Shown here in pieces: positions 33,532 to 42,023 of a stretch of 64,000 nt of DNA. Source of the DNA: an uncultured Lachnospira sp. Its GTDB lineage: Bacteria; Bacillota; Clostridia; Lachnospirales; Lachnospiraceae. The translations under genes were made by a program, and so were the position numbers. The notes under the pieces were generated by a model that saw only the letters and a program-made list of their open reading frames with translations, did no database searches and was not told the origin of the DNA. The DNA is taken from contig CAJUKN010000003.1 of NCBI GenBank assembly GCA_910587485.1, positions 28,361 to 92,360 of the forward strand. Direction: 5' to 3'. Numbering within the stretch: position 1 is the stretch's first letter; the number at the start of each line of letters is the position of its first letter.

Positions 33532-34398
33532 TTATGAAACATAAAAATCTTTTATAAAATTCATTACAGTTTTTGTTGTCTTACATGTTGGACAAGTAAG
33601 CGTGCCATAATAATATGGAATAATAGCTGCCTCATTTTCTGCCTCAAGTTTATTTAAAATATCCATATACCAATTATAAGCATCATTACTACTTTTAGTT
33701 GTGGCAGGTGTAATATCCTTTAAGGAAACTGCAAAATATTCTTCATCGGATAATTCTTCATCAGAATCATCTTCATCAAAATCCTTATCAAAAGAAAGAT
33801 ATCCTTCAGCTTCACATGTACTGCAAAATATTTCGCTTTCTTCCCAAGCACCCAAAGCTAAGATAAAAGCAGCTTCTCTATCCACAAAGATTGCCATAAG
33901 TGCATTGACAAATAGGGATTTTGTGTTATCATCTAAAGCTTTTAATTGTTCCATATGTTCGTTTAAAAATTGTTTAGTTTGTTCCTTAAAAAGAGCAACA
34001 CTGGCTTTATAGCTTTCCTTAATATCTTCATTTTTAATTTCAAAATTTATATTATTAGGTATATCTGTTGCAAGACATATACCCATTTCGCAAATAATAA
34101 CAAGCTGCCAATCAAAATCATTTTCTGTTTTCTTTTTCTCTAAAAGTTTTACCATATAAGGCATTACAAGATAAGTGGCTTTATAAAAACTTAATTGATG
34201 TGTTAAATTTTCAAAAAGATTATCCAAGACAACTCGATAATTGTCTTTATCTTCAGGGTCTAACCGTCTTAATTTAAGTGGATTTGGAGAGGGGTCTAAA
34301 TCGCCCATTATAACTTGTACCATTTCACATACATTGCCATATGCACCTCGATATGTATCCCAAAGTTCAGAATCGTAAGGTGTTAATTTTATATCCAT
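33532..34398 (-). CDS. Immunity-like protein of unknown family
   Basis: 288 residues. It starts MDIKLTPYDSELWDTYRGAYGN (read in two parts), followed by KLRRLDPEDKDNYR and LSFYKATYLVMPYMVKLLE. This pattern, as far as I recall, recurs in Lachnospiraceae proteins found with immunity genes, but I cannot name the family. It has an acidic low-complexity loop (DEDDSDEELSDEE, about 210) and a CxxC pair near the C-terminus (CPTCKT). It is cytosolic. GGAGA precedes the start. No enzymatic motif was seen. Confidence 0.55.
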   Translation of the reverse strand: MDIKLTPYDSELWDTYRGAYGNVCEMVQVIMGDLDPSPNPLKLRRLDPEDKDNYRVVLDNLFENLTHQLSFYKATYLVMPYMVKLLEKKKTENDFDWQLVIICEMGICLATDIPNNINFEIKNEDIKESYKASVALFKEQTKQFLNEHMEQLKALDDNTKSLFVNALMAIFVDREAAFILALGAWEESEIFCSTCEAEGYLSFDKDFDEDDSDEELSDEEYFAVSLKDITPATTKSSNDAYNWYMDILNKLEAENEAAIIPYYYGTLTCPTCKTTKTVMNFIKDFYVS

Positions 34399-34615
34399 AG
34401 TAAATCTCCTATTCTAAAGCGTAATATAAGAATTGTACAATAAAAATTAGCAAAAGCGAATCTTATTGTTACAGTAAATTTTATTTGTGACGCTTTGGCA
34501 CAAATAGACATGCAATAAATACAACTATAAATATGTTATAATATTTTTTCTATTATTACAAGATTTAGTTTTTATAAATATAGAATAATTTTAATAGATA
34601 ATATAAATATTATTT

Positions 34616-34672
34616 AACCTCATCAAGAAAGTCCCCCTACTTCAATACCATAGAGGTATAGGTGGGGACATG
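34616..34672 (-). mobile_element. Repeat D1: IS200/IS605-like end relic
   Basis: AACCTCATCAAGAAAGTCCC followed by an imperfect hairpin (GTCCCC...GGGGAC). The same string begins repeats D2 and D3 at 41.6 kb. Hairpins with this flank are reminiscent of IS200/IS605 or TnpB-element ends in clostridia, but no tnpA or tnpB is present. Strand assignment follows that interpretation. Confidence 0.4.
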
Positions 34673-34689
34673 CTCAATAGACTAGAAAT

Positions 34690-34920
34690 TTACTTCTCAA
34701 ACCATTCTAAATGCTCATCATGTGGAAAAGGTCTTTTCCAATATACTTCATTCTCTTGGGCTTTCATCAGAAACTCTTTCTTGACTTTGAGTAGCTGTTT
34801 GTCCATTTTGGAGATAAAGTGCGCTGCTCCCATTTGGGCATCTGAACCATCATAGTCATCATTCAATAAAAATGAGAACAACAAATCTGCTAATTGTATC
34901 ACAGTCAATTTTGATTTCAA
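34690..34920 (-). pseudogene. Small ORF, probable gene fragment
   Basis: 76 codons on the minus strand with a TTG start and no convincing ribosome site. It reads KLTVIQLADLLFSFLLNDDY and ends PHDEHLEWFEK. No family recognised. Its stop lies next to repeat D1, which suggests truncation by an insertion. It may equally be an intact small gene. Confidence 0.35.
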
Positions 34921-34983
34921 CCTGCAATTAGTAAAATAGAATTATAATAAAAAACAAATGTTCTATTTATTTCCATTTTTTTA

Positions 34984-35012
34984 TTGATTATTATAGATTC
35001 TTTCGTTATAAT
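34984..35012 (+). promoter_or_regulatory. Promoter of the DUF6688-like gene
   Basis: TTGATT (34984-34989), a 17-nt spacer and TATAAT (35007-35012). The expected transcript start is about 14 nt before the first possible start codon. Confidence 0.65.
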
Positions 35013-35032
35013 AAAAGACAGAAAATTAGAAG

Positions 35033-36289
35033 ATGGGAGATAGGTTATTGAGAGGGCAAGATAATTTCTTTTCCAGACATATGGTAATTTTACCAATATT
35101 AATTTCTTGGGTGCTAGGTATTATAATTTTATTTGTACCTTTTGCATATAGTCTGGATATAAGCAGAATAATATTTATAGTGCCAATAGGAGAATTTTTT
35201 GGTATCCTTATCATTTATCCTTTTATACTCACACTTTTAGAAGGAATATTTTTATTTACTGTAAGAGGTGGAGATTTACTTCATAAAAGAGAGCGATATG
35301 TTGATGTAATTGTTTTAGTACTTGGGTTTGTATATACAGTTTTTTATGTTTTATTTGATGTTGAGTGGGAAGATTGGTATGAGGTACTAATTAATAATCA
35401 AAAACATGCACCAATTAACACACAGACGCTTCCTACAATTCTGTGTATAGCATTGGTTGGATTTATTGGATATATGATTGTCAGTTTTATACCAATGCAA
35501 AAAATGCCACCACTTTTGATTGTATTTGGCATAGCAGCAATGTATCTGGGCTGTGCAGAAGCAGTGATATGGGCAATTCAAACAGTGCCTGTTGGCTTTG
35601 GTATTTTTTATCTTTTGTTTCCGTTAAACTGTGTTTTTATTACAGCAAGAACAGTGATGGTAAAAGTAAGGCAGTGGAAGTTGTTATCTTTTGAAAAAAA
35701 TAAAGTACAAAATTCAGCAAGTTTATCTATCTGTACAAGAATTTTAGAAAAATCAGAAACATGGCCTCTTTTAGCCTTTTTACTGATGTGGCCGCTTTTA
35801 GGAGCATTGATTGCTTTTCTTACTTTATTAGGACAAGCACCCGATGCAATTATTAAAGCTTGGACAGAAACAGCCGATTGGAATTTATCAAATAGAATTG
35901 CCCCACAAAATATACAAGTTGATGAGCATTATCTTTGTACAGTAGCAGCGGGAGGGCATAAAAAAGTTGTAAAGCCAATTCGATTAGGACAACGGCATGG
36001 ACATGAAGTAATAGTGAATAGACAGCTTTGCATTGCCAATGCTTTTGAGCAGATTCTTGAGGAAAGAACACCTAAATTACATAAGCGAATCAGGGGATTT
36101 TATGATAAATATGGTTTTCCAATTAGTAAATTAATTCATTCTAAATATGTAGCAGATTTTATTTATTTTATTATGAAACCTTTGGAATGGCTTTTTCTTA
36201 TTGTATTATATCTGGTGGATAGAGAGCCAGAAAATAGAATTGCTGTTCAATATATGGGGGAATCATTTGAATCAGATAAAAGAAGGTGA
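35033..36289 (+). CDS. DUF6688-like membrane protein
   Basis: 418 residues. About six to seven hydrophobic helices span residues 15-260. The soluble tail reads YLCTVAAGGHKKVVKPIRLG, then CIANAFEQILEERTPKLHKR and YDKYGFPISKLI, and ends MKPLEWLFLIVLYLVDREPE. I associate this C-terminus with DUF6688, found in toxin/immunity neighbourhoods, but the name is from memory. The start may be ATG 35033 or TTG 35048, the latter 7 nt after GGGAG. It overlaps the next gene by 4 nt (GTGA), indicating coupled translation. Confidence 0.65.
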   Translation: MGDRLLRGQDNFFSRHMVILPILISWVLGIIILFVPFAYSLDISRIIFIVPIGEFFGILIIYPFILTLLEGIFLFTVRGGDLLHKRERYVDVIVLVLGFVYTVFYVLFDVEWEDWYEVLINNQKHAPINTQTLPTILCIALVGFIGYMIVSFIPMQKMPPLLIVFGIAAMYLGCAEAVIWAIQTVPVGFGIFYLLFPLNCVFITARTVMVKVRQWKLLSFEKNKVQNSASLSICTRILEKSETWPLLAFLLMWPLLGALIAFLTLLGQAPDAIIKAWTETADWNLSNRIAPQNIQVDEHYLCTVAAGGHKKVVKPIRLGQRHGHEVIVNRQLCIANAFEQILEERTPKLHKRIRGFYDKYGFPISKLIHSKYVADFIYFIMKPLEWLFLIVLYLVDREPENRIAVQYMGESFESDKRR

Positions 36290-36960
36290 CAAAAGTAAAT
36301 CAAATAGAAGTAGTCTATAAAAAAACAAAGTATTTGTATAAAGAATATTATCATTGTATTGATGGTAAAACGCTTGTTGAATATTTAGAAGAACAGGTAT
36401 CATTGGATATAAGAAAGAAGTTGAAATACAATGGTGATTTTCTTGGACTTATGCCAGCATGGTCAGGCAAATTAATGCTGACAGGTGAAAATCAATTTGT
36501 ATGGAGTTTGATTGACAGTGAGGAAGAGTTGAATATTCCAGTGTTGGTCTGTGAAGATGACTGTGATTTGAGTTATATTGTTGTTGTAGTTCATATTCGT
36601 AAAACAGATACAACTGTCTATTGGGATAAGATAGGTCTAATTGATTGGACAGAGTATGACATAGATAAAGAATGTGAATCTGGATTGTTATTTGTTGAAG
36701 CATATACTCAAAAAGATTGGGATTTGTATGGTGGTGATGTTGCTTGGATGAAAGCAAAAAGCAGTGAATTTACACAGTGGCTTCAAGATAATCAATGTTG
36801 GGAAGAGGAGCGTTTTCGCAGGCTTTCTAATTATATGAAACCATTTATGCAAAAAGACAATCATATAAACTGGTTATTGGAATTAAAATGGCATTTTTTG
36901 AGAAATTCTTATGATAACATGATAGAAGAATATAGAAAAATTTATCAACATGTTATGTAA
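36286..36960 (+). CDS. Immunity-like protein coupled to the DUF6688-like gene
   Basis: 224 residues with a GTG start overlapping the previous stop (GTGA). Conserved-looking blocks are LGLMPAWSGKLMLTGENQFV and CDLSYIVVVVHIRK followed by VYWDKIG (about 60-125). The tail is helical. No membrane segments. The family is not named with certainty, but the sequence has the feel of small beta-rich immunity proteins. The strict coupling to the membrane gene suggests a two-component unit. Confidence 0.6.
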   Translation: MTKVNQIEVVYKKTKYLYKEYYHCIDGKTLVEYLEEQVSLDIRKKLKYNGDFLGLMPAWSGKLMLTGENQFVWSLIDSEEELNIPVLVCEDDCDLSYIVVVVHIRKTDTTVYWDKIGLIDWTEYDIDKECESGLLFVEAYTQKDWDLYGGDVAWMKAKSSEFTQWLQDNQCWEEERFRRLSNYMKPFMQKDNHINWLLELKWHFLRNSYDNMIEEYRKIYQHVM

Positions 36961-37166
36961 AGGCGCTATGTTGATGTGAATATTTAAGATATTTATTAAA
37001 AAAGTAAAAATATAAAAATATTCTGATATTATTGAAATAAGGCTTAAAAAGCTGACAATTTTAATGAATCAACTTAAAATATTTAGATAATTGCAAAATG
37101 TAAACTTTAAAATTATTTATTTTGTAATTACCTATTTAAAATATTAAATGAAAGGAACCGTTTAAA

Positions 37167-37898
37167 ATGGATAAAGAAAAATTCATTATGGAAAAAGTAG
37201 GTTGTCCTTGCAAAGTTTTTGAAGTGACAGACAATCTCGAAGAAGATGTACTAAAGGCTTATTGTGAAGCATTGGAGAGAGGCAAAAAAGAGGGATTTAC
37301 ACCAGTTATTCTTGCAGAAGATGAGGATTTGAACTTTTGGATTGATAATGCTGAAGATTATTCAAGAGAAGAAGAACTTGCTAAAGAGTTAGAAAATGGA
37401 AAAGAAATTTTAAATCAAAGGTTTAAAGAATACACAGAAGATGCTGAGGAAGATTGGATAAATGAAGTTAGCAATGAAAATTGGGCAGAAGAATTGGAAG
37501 ATGAATTTAATAAAGAAGATGAGGCTAGTATTAATGAATTTACTTTTCTTGGTGAAAAAGAAATTGTACTTTTTGAAGTGCCAACAAAGAACCCTTGGGA
37601 GGTAATAGCATGGTTTCCAATGGGTGGTTGGAATGAATGTCCATGGGTTGATGATATGATGGCAGTTAGCCATTATTGGTATGAAAAGTATCATGCCTTA
37701 CCAGCCGTTATAACAAGGGATGTATTACAATATTTTGTAGAAAATCCAGTTGACAATGAAGAAGAAGCTCTTGAGCTTGCAAAAGAACATTATGCTTTTT
37801 GTACAGACCGATTAGACCAAGGCACAGCTAGCGGAACAATTAATGAAGTTGCAGCTACCTTGATAGATTCTAAAGTATGGTATTTTTGGTGGGATTAA
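37167..37898 (+). CDS. DUF4253 protein
   Basis: 243 residues. The C-terminal 110 residues match DUF4253: PMGGWNECPWVDDMM, YEKYHALPAVITRDVLQ, EEALELAKEHYAFCTDRLDQ and the terminal KVWYFWWD. The N-terminal part is acidic and helical. AAAGGAACC precedes the ATG. The function is unknown; the family is common in mixed immunity arrays. The 206-nt gap upstream (36961-37166) is plain AT-rich DNA. Confidence 0.8.
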   Translation: MDKEKFIMEKVGCPCKVFEVTDNLEEDVLKAYCEALERGKKEGFTPVILAEDEDLNFWIDNAEDYSREEELAKELENGKEILNQRFKEYTEDAEEDWINEVSNENWAEELEDEFNKEDEASINEFTFLGEKEIVLFEVPTKNPWEVIAWFPMGGWNECPWVDDMMAVSHYWYEKYHALPAVITRDVLQYFVENPVDNEEEALELAKEHYAFCTDRLDQGTASGTINEVAATLIDSKVWYFWWD

Positions 37899-37911
37899 TA
37901 GGGTTTTAAGT

Positions 37912-38412
37912 ATGAAAATAGAGATGGAGGCTTTGTCTGATGACAAGCTATATGAGGCAATCCATATATGGAATGTTGTCGTTGATGATGGTATAGCATT
38001 TCCGCAAATGGAACTTCTTGATAAGAGTACAGCAAAGTTATTTTTTAATCAACAATCCTATACAGGAATAGCTGTTGATAAAGAAACAAATGAAGTTGTG
38101 GGATTATATATATTGCATCCAAATAATGTTGGACGATGTGGTCATATTTGCAATGCAAGTTATGCAGTTAAAAAAGAACGACGTGGGCAACATATAGGGG
38201 AATTATTAGTAAAGGATTGTATGAAGAAAGCGAAAGAACTTGAATTTCAAATTCTTCAATTTAATGCGGTAGTCAGAAGTAATATAGCCGCATTAGCATT
38301 ATATAAAAAATTAGGATTTGTTAAGCTTGGTATAATTCCAAAAGGATTTATGTTAAAAGATGGAACATATGAAGATATTATTCCACATTATATTGATTTA
38401 CAAAATATTTAA
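37912..38412 (+). CDS. GNAT family N-acetyltransferase
   Basis: 166 residues, standard length. The acetyl-CoA binding motif A is VKKERRGQHIGELLVKDCMK (about 84-103), with upstream strand VVGLYILHPN and downstream ALALYKKLGFVKLG. The closest resemblance is to RimI-like or antibiotic/amine acetyltransferases, but the substrate is unknown. It is 13 nt downstream of the DUF4253 gene and probably co-transcribed. It ends before the strong terminator at 38501-38550. Confidence 0.85.
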   Translation: MKIEMEALSDDKLYEAIHIWNVVVDDGIAFPQMELLDKSTAKLFFNQQSYTGIAVDKETNEVVGLYILHPNNVGRCGHICNASYAVKKERRGQHIGELLVKDCMKKAKELEFQILQFNAVVRSNIAALALYKKLGFVKLGIIPKGFMLKDGTYEDIIPHYIDLQNI

Positions 38413-38460
38413 TAATATGAATAGGTGTTTTTGTATTATTTATATAAAAAATATTTTTTT

Positions 38461-38501
38461 GCAAGTAGTAAGCCAAACAGCAATACTTGCATATCTATTT
38501 A
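38461..38501 (+). repeat. Repeat family A, partial left end (A5)
   Basis: GCAAGTAGTAAGCCAAACAG followed by CAATACTTGCATATCTATTT resembles the left 40 nt of A2. It is truncated where the terminator hairpin begins. Confidence 0.45.
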
Positions 38502-38550
38502 AAAAATGCCATATTAAGAAAGATAATCAAGGCTTAATATGGCATTTTTT
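38501..38550. terminator. Bidirectional terminator, 18-bp perfect stem
   Basis: AAAAAATGCCATATTAAG (38501-38518) and CTTAATATGGCATTTTTT (38533-38550) with a 14-nt loop. U runs occur on both strands. It serves the GNAT gene and the convergent AraC gene, whose stop codon lies in the loop. Confidence 0.9.
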
Positions 38551-39381
38551 TCCTTGTATTCTAAAATCTTTAGGTGTCATACCAGTATTTTTCTTAAAAT
38601 TGACTGACAAATATTCACTGTTACAATATCCTGTATCTAAAGCAATGTCCATAATAGATTTATCTGTTTTTAACAAAAGTATTTTTACATGTTCAATTTT
38701 TAAATTATTTAAATATTTTGAGTAGGATATACCTAGTTGAGAATGAAATAATCGTGATAAATGCCCTTCTGAGATATTTATCATTTTTGACATTTGTAAT
38801 AGTGTTGGGTTTTCTTGATAATGGTATTCAAGATAATACAAGATTTCTATAATTGGTTTTGTTAAAGGTGTATCATTTTTTTTCATGTTATTGGAAGTTG
38901 GTATATGTTCTTCCATAATAGTAGTAAATAGGTGAAAAAGCATTCCTTGTAAAATTAATTCTTTGTAACAGGTCTTTTTTTGATATTCATTTAACATATC
39001 TTCAAACATATTTAAAATCTTTTGTTGCGTTTTTTGGGTAAAATGAAATGCTTTACTATTGTAAAAATTTTTAAATTCATTTTCACCAATAACATCAATA
39101 AATGGTTTGACAAAATCTGATGTAAACTTAATAAGAATACTCTCATAAGGTTCATTGGAATTTGAAAAAGTCCTATGAAAAAATAATGGAGGTGCTAAAG
39201 CTACATCTCCTTTATGATAACTATAAGTTTCTACAGGAGTAATAACATATCGGTCTCCTGAAATGATATATCCAATATTGTAATAATCAATCATAACTTG
39301 CATAGAAGACATACAAAAATCTGATGAAAATAAACGTTTTTCTATTGAAATATGCTGTCCATAAGGAATGGGTATTGACAT
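38527..39381 (-). CDS. AraC family transcriptional regulator
   Basis: 284 residues. An N-terminal cupin-like sensor (GDVALAPPLFFHRTF, about 53-67) is followed by a C-terminal double HTH: LLQMSKMINISEGHLSRLFH (about 195), then IMDIALDTGYCNSEYLSVNF and GMTPKDFR. It is divergent from the ABC exporter gene 358 nt away, which is therefore a likely target. GGAGG lies just upstream of the ATG. The ligand is unknown. Confidence 0.85.
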   Translation of the reverse strand: MSIPIPYGQHISIEKRLFSSDFCMSSMQVMIDYYNIGYIISGDRYVITPVETYSYHKGDVALAPPLFFHRTFSNSNEPYESILIKFTSDFVKPFIDVIGENEFKNFYNSKAFHFTQKTQQKILNMFEDMLNEYQKKTCYKELILQGMLFHLFTTIMEEHIPTSNNMKKNDTPLTKPIIEILYYLEYHYQENPTLLQMSKMINISEGHLSRLFHSQLGISYSKYLNNLKIEHVKILLLKTDKSIMDIALDTGYCNSEYLSVNFKKNTGMTPKDFRIQGKKCHIKP

Positions 39382-39739
39382 AAAAAACCTCCAAATTTAA
39401 AAAATATATAACAAAAAGCCAGAAGTTTGCAAAGCGAACTTTTATACCACAGCTCAGCTGTGGTTGTAGTACTATAAAAAATACATAGCAAGGAGCCAGA
39501 AGTTCGCAAAGCGAACTTTTATACCACAGCGCAGCTGTGGTTATTATATCATAAATTTAAAGTTTTTTATATGAAATATGTCATTAATAGAAATGAAATT
39601 ATGATGATAAAATTTTATAATAAACATTATTTTAATAGCAGATATCAATATAAAGATGATATTATCAACATGGTCATTTAAGATTGCCAAAATATACATT
39701 AGGTAAAAATTACAAACTTTGAGACAGGAGGATAAGGAA
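39382..39739. other. 358-nt divergent intergenic region with two repeat C units
   Basis: Between the AraC gene and the ABC exporter. It holds two units of repeat C (39416-39549) and then AT-rich DNA that should carry the exporter promoter and AraC sites, though no clear operator was picked out. Confidence 0.5.
39416..39549 (-). repeat. Repeat family C, two tandem units
   Basis: Two units of about 55 nt, 75 nt apart, each with hairpins AAGTTCGC-AAA-GCGAACTT (first unit has AAGTTTGC) and ACCACAGC...GCTGTGGT. The reverse complement matches units at 48.77-48.93 kb. Non-coding. Confidence 0.75.
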
Positions 39740-41518
39740 ATGAAAAAGAATCATTCGCAAATATTTAGAGTTTTAAGTTATGTAAAACCACATTGGTATT
39801 TAATTATTGCATCTACACTTGCTGGAATTTTAAAACTTACATTGCCGTTGATTTTGCCTCAGGTAGTAAAGTATTTTACAGATGTTGTCTTAATGCCAAA
39901 TACTACATTTACTCATGATGAGCAAATTTATGAAGTGGTAAAGTGGACACTTATATTATTAGTATTATATACAGTTGTATACATACCAGCAGCTTTTGTC
40001 AGACAGATAGGAGCAACCGAGGTTTCTAACCGAATTATGAACACTATGCGTTGTCAATTATATGAGCATCTGCAAAAAATGTCTGCAAAGTTTCATCAGG
40101 AATATAAATCAGGAAATCTTGTTACTAGGATAAATAGTGATGTGGAGGGTGTTCATACATTTATATGGAATGTGGCTACCAATGTGTGGATTGATGGAAT
40201 TACCCTTATTATTTATATCACATTAATGGCATCAATGAATGTTTCCTTGACAATTATTGCGTGTATAGCATTGCCAACTTCTATTATTATTACTAAAAAA
40301 ATACGCGCTCATATCAGAAGTAACAGCAAAAAAGTTCAGGCAAATATTTCAGAGATATCTGGTTATATGCAGGAGAGAATGACAGGTTATTCAACGGTTC
40401 GACTATTTAATATGGAACAATATGAAAAAAGAAAATTTGATGGATATTCTAATCTTATTTATCAATACCTTAAAAAAACAAATAAGTTTTTTTCATTAGG
40501 TGAGGCGATAAATGGTTCATTTTCAGAAGTTATCAGCACAATTATTATAGGGCTTTCAGCTTTGTTTATTATAGGTAATCAAATGACAATAGGTGAGTTA
40601 ATTGTTTTTGAATCATATCTTGGTTATTTTATGACACCACTGCGCAGATTTGCAGAATTAAATGTCAGTTATGCTCAAAGTATAGCTAAGATTGAACGCG
40701 TTTTTGAAATTTTGGATATGCCTGTGGATATACGAGATTCTGAGAATGCGATTGATTTTGAATTAGATGAACCAGTAAATATTCATTTTAAAAATGTTTA
40801 TTTTAAATATGAATTAGAACAACAAAATTGGAATATTTCAAATGTAAATCTTTCAATTAATGAAGGAGAACGTGTTGCAATAGTAGGTTCTAGCGGTTGT
40901 GGTAAAACAACATTGGTTAGCCTTTTGACAAGATTTTATGATGTGAATAAAGGAAGTATTTGGATTGGCAATAATGATATTAAACATTATAAACTAAGTA
41001 CTATATATCAACAAATGGGTATGGTTTTTCAAGATACAATCATATTTTCTGGAACAATAGAAGAAAATATACGATATGGAAAACAGGATGCAAGCCAAAA
41101 AGAAGTAGAGAAAGCAGCAAAACTTGCAAATGCGTATGATTTTATTATGAATAGTCCAAACAAGTGGCAGACAATACTTGGAGAACGGGGAATTGGTTTG
41201 TCAGGAGGACAGAAGCAAAGAATTGCAATTGCTCGAATATTTTTGCGTAATCCTAGACTGTTAATCTTAGATGAGGCAACAAGCGCGCTTGATTCTGAAT
41301 CAGAACAATTAGTGCAACAGGCATTAGACCAGCTTATGGAAGGAAGAACGTCAATTGTAATTGCACATCGATTAAGTACGATTGTCAATGCAGACAAAAT
41401 TGTTGTTATGGATAATGGAGAAATTATTGAAACAGGTACACATAAAGACTTGCTTGAAAAGAATGGACGCTATGCAGAACTATATAAACTGCAATTTAAA
41501 GAGGCATTAAATGAATAG
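39740..41518 (+). CDS. ABC exporter, fused permease-ATPase half transporter
   Basis: 592 residues. A six-helix exporter membrane domain (about 10-320) precedes a nucleotide-binding domain: Walker A VGSSGCGKTTLV (about 381), signature LSGGQKQRIAIA (about 487) and Walker B LLILDEATSALDSESE (about 505). It probably works as a homodimer exporting lipid, drug or peptide. ATG 39740 is 7 nt after AGGAGGA; the frame open to 39719 includes that site. It is probably controlled by the divergent AraC regulator. Confidence 0.9.
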   Translation: MKKNHSQIFRVLSYVKPHWYLIIASTLAGILKLTLPLILPQVVKYFTDVVLMPNTTFTHDEQIYEVVKWTLILLVLYTVVYIPAAFVRQIGATEVSNRIMNTMRCQLYEHLQKMSAKFHQEYKSGNLVTRINSDVEGVHTFIWNVATNVWIDGITLIIYITLMASMNVSLTIIACIALPTSIIITKKIRAHIRSNSKKVQANISEISGYMQERMTGYSTVRLFNMEQYEKRKFDGYSNLIYQYLKKTNKFFSLGEAINGSFSEVISTIIIGLSALFIIGNQMTIGELIVFESYLGYFMTPLRRFAELNVSYAQSIAKIERVFEILDMPVDIRDSENAIDFELDEPVNIHFKNVYFKYELEQQNWNISNVNLSINEGERVAIVGSSGCGKTTLVSLLTRFYDVNKGSIWIGNNDIKHYKLSTIYQQMGMVFQDTIIFSGTIEENIRYGKQDASQKEVEKAAKLANAYDFIMNSPNKWQTILGERGIGLSGGQKQRIAIARIFLRNPRLLILDEATSALDSESEQLVQQALDQLMEGRTSIVIAHRLSTIVNADKIVVMDNGEIIETGTHKDLLEKNGRYAELYKLQFKEALNE

Positions 41519-41554
41519 AAAACCATTAAATAAAAAGCAAATGTTATTGAAAAT

Positions 41555-41606
41555 AACCTCATCAGGAAAATCTCCCACTTTTTAAGTGGGGGACTTTTTT
41601 GTTTTG
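41555..41606 (+). terminator. Repeat D2, hairpin with T run
   Basis: AACCTCATCAGGAAAATCT leads into CCCACTT (41574-41580) and AAGTGGG (41584-41590), followed by GGACTTTTTTG. It probably terminates the ABC exporter message. The 5' part shares its sequence with D1 and D3. Confidence 0.65.
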
Positions 41607-41616
41607 GTAGGAGTTT

Positions 41617-41703
41617 AACCTCATCAAGGAAGTCCCCCACCTCAATATCGCAGAGGCATAAGTGGTGGGTGAAGACTTGTGTTGCGATAGCATTTATGAG
41701 GTT
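41617..41703 (+). mobile_element. Repeat D3, 87-bp IS-relic-like element
   Basis: It is bounded by AACCTCAT (41617-41624) and ATGAGGTT (41696-41703). Inside is CAAGGAAGTCCCCCACCTCA with a partly pairing CATAAGTGGTGGG. It resembles the ends of IS200/IS605-type elements without the transposase, perhaps a MITE-like derivative. Confidence 0.45.
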
Positions 41704-41744
41704 ATAAGCAAGTAGCATAGCAGATTGCAAATATCCGCTTGACT
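41699..41744 (-). repeat. Dispersed repeat family B, copy B3
   Basis: The reverse complement reads AGTCAAGCGGATATTTGCAA then TCTGCTATGCTACTTGCTTA and TAACCT, matching B1 and B2. It abuts element D3. Confidence 0.6.
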
Positions 41745-42023
41745 AAAAAACATTAAAGAGACTATTATAAAATAAAGTTTTTATACGAAATATAGATATA
41801 AATAAAATTATATCGCATTTTATAAAATTGTTTTATTTTATTATAGTCTTTTTTTCAATAAGGTTATTTCTAATTTTGTATAAGTGATATAAGAACATAA
41901 ATTACTATTTAACATAATGTTTATTTGTAAAGTTTATGTTTATTTTTTTGAAAGAATATGAAAAATTTGTATAATAGGATATAAAAAGTGCAATAAAAGT
42001 AGTTTAGAAAAAGTGTAAATCGT

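Larger units (their letters stand above)
34399..35032. other. 634-nt region with an IS-end-like repeat and one gene fragment
   Basis: It contains AT-rich DNA, repeat D1 (34616-34672), a 76-codon minus-strand fragment (34690-34920) and the promoter of the DUF6688-like gene (34984-35012). It looks like a site of past insertion and deletion. Confidence 0.5.
41519..42023. other. 505-nt gene-free stretch with repeats D2, D3 and B3
   Basis: After the ABC exporter stop it carries hairpin D2 (which can also terminate the exporter transcript), element D3 with 8-nt terminal inverted repeats, a minus copy of repeat B, and about 280 nt of AT-rich DNA before the LysM gene. Confidence 0.55.
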
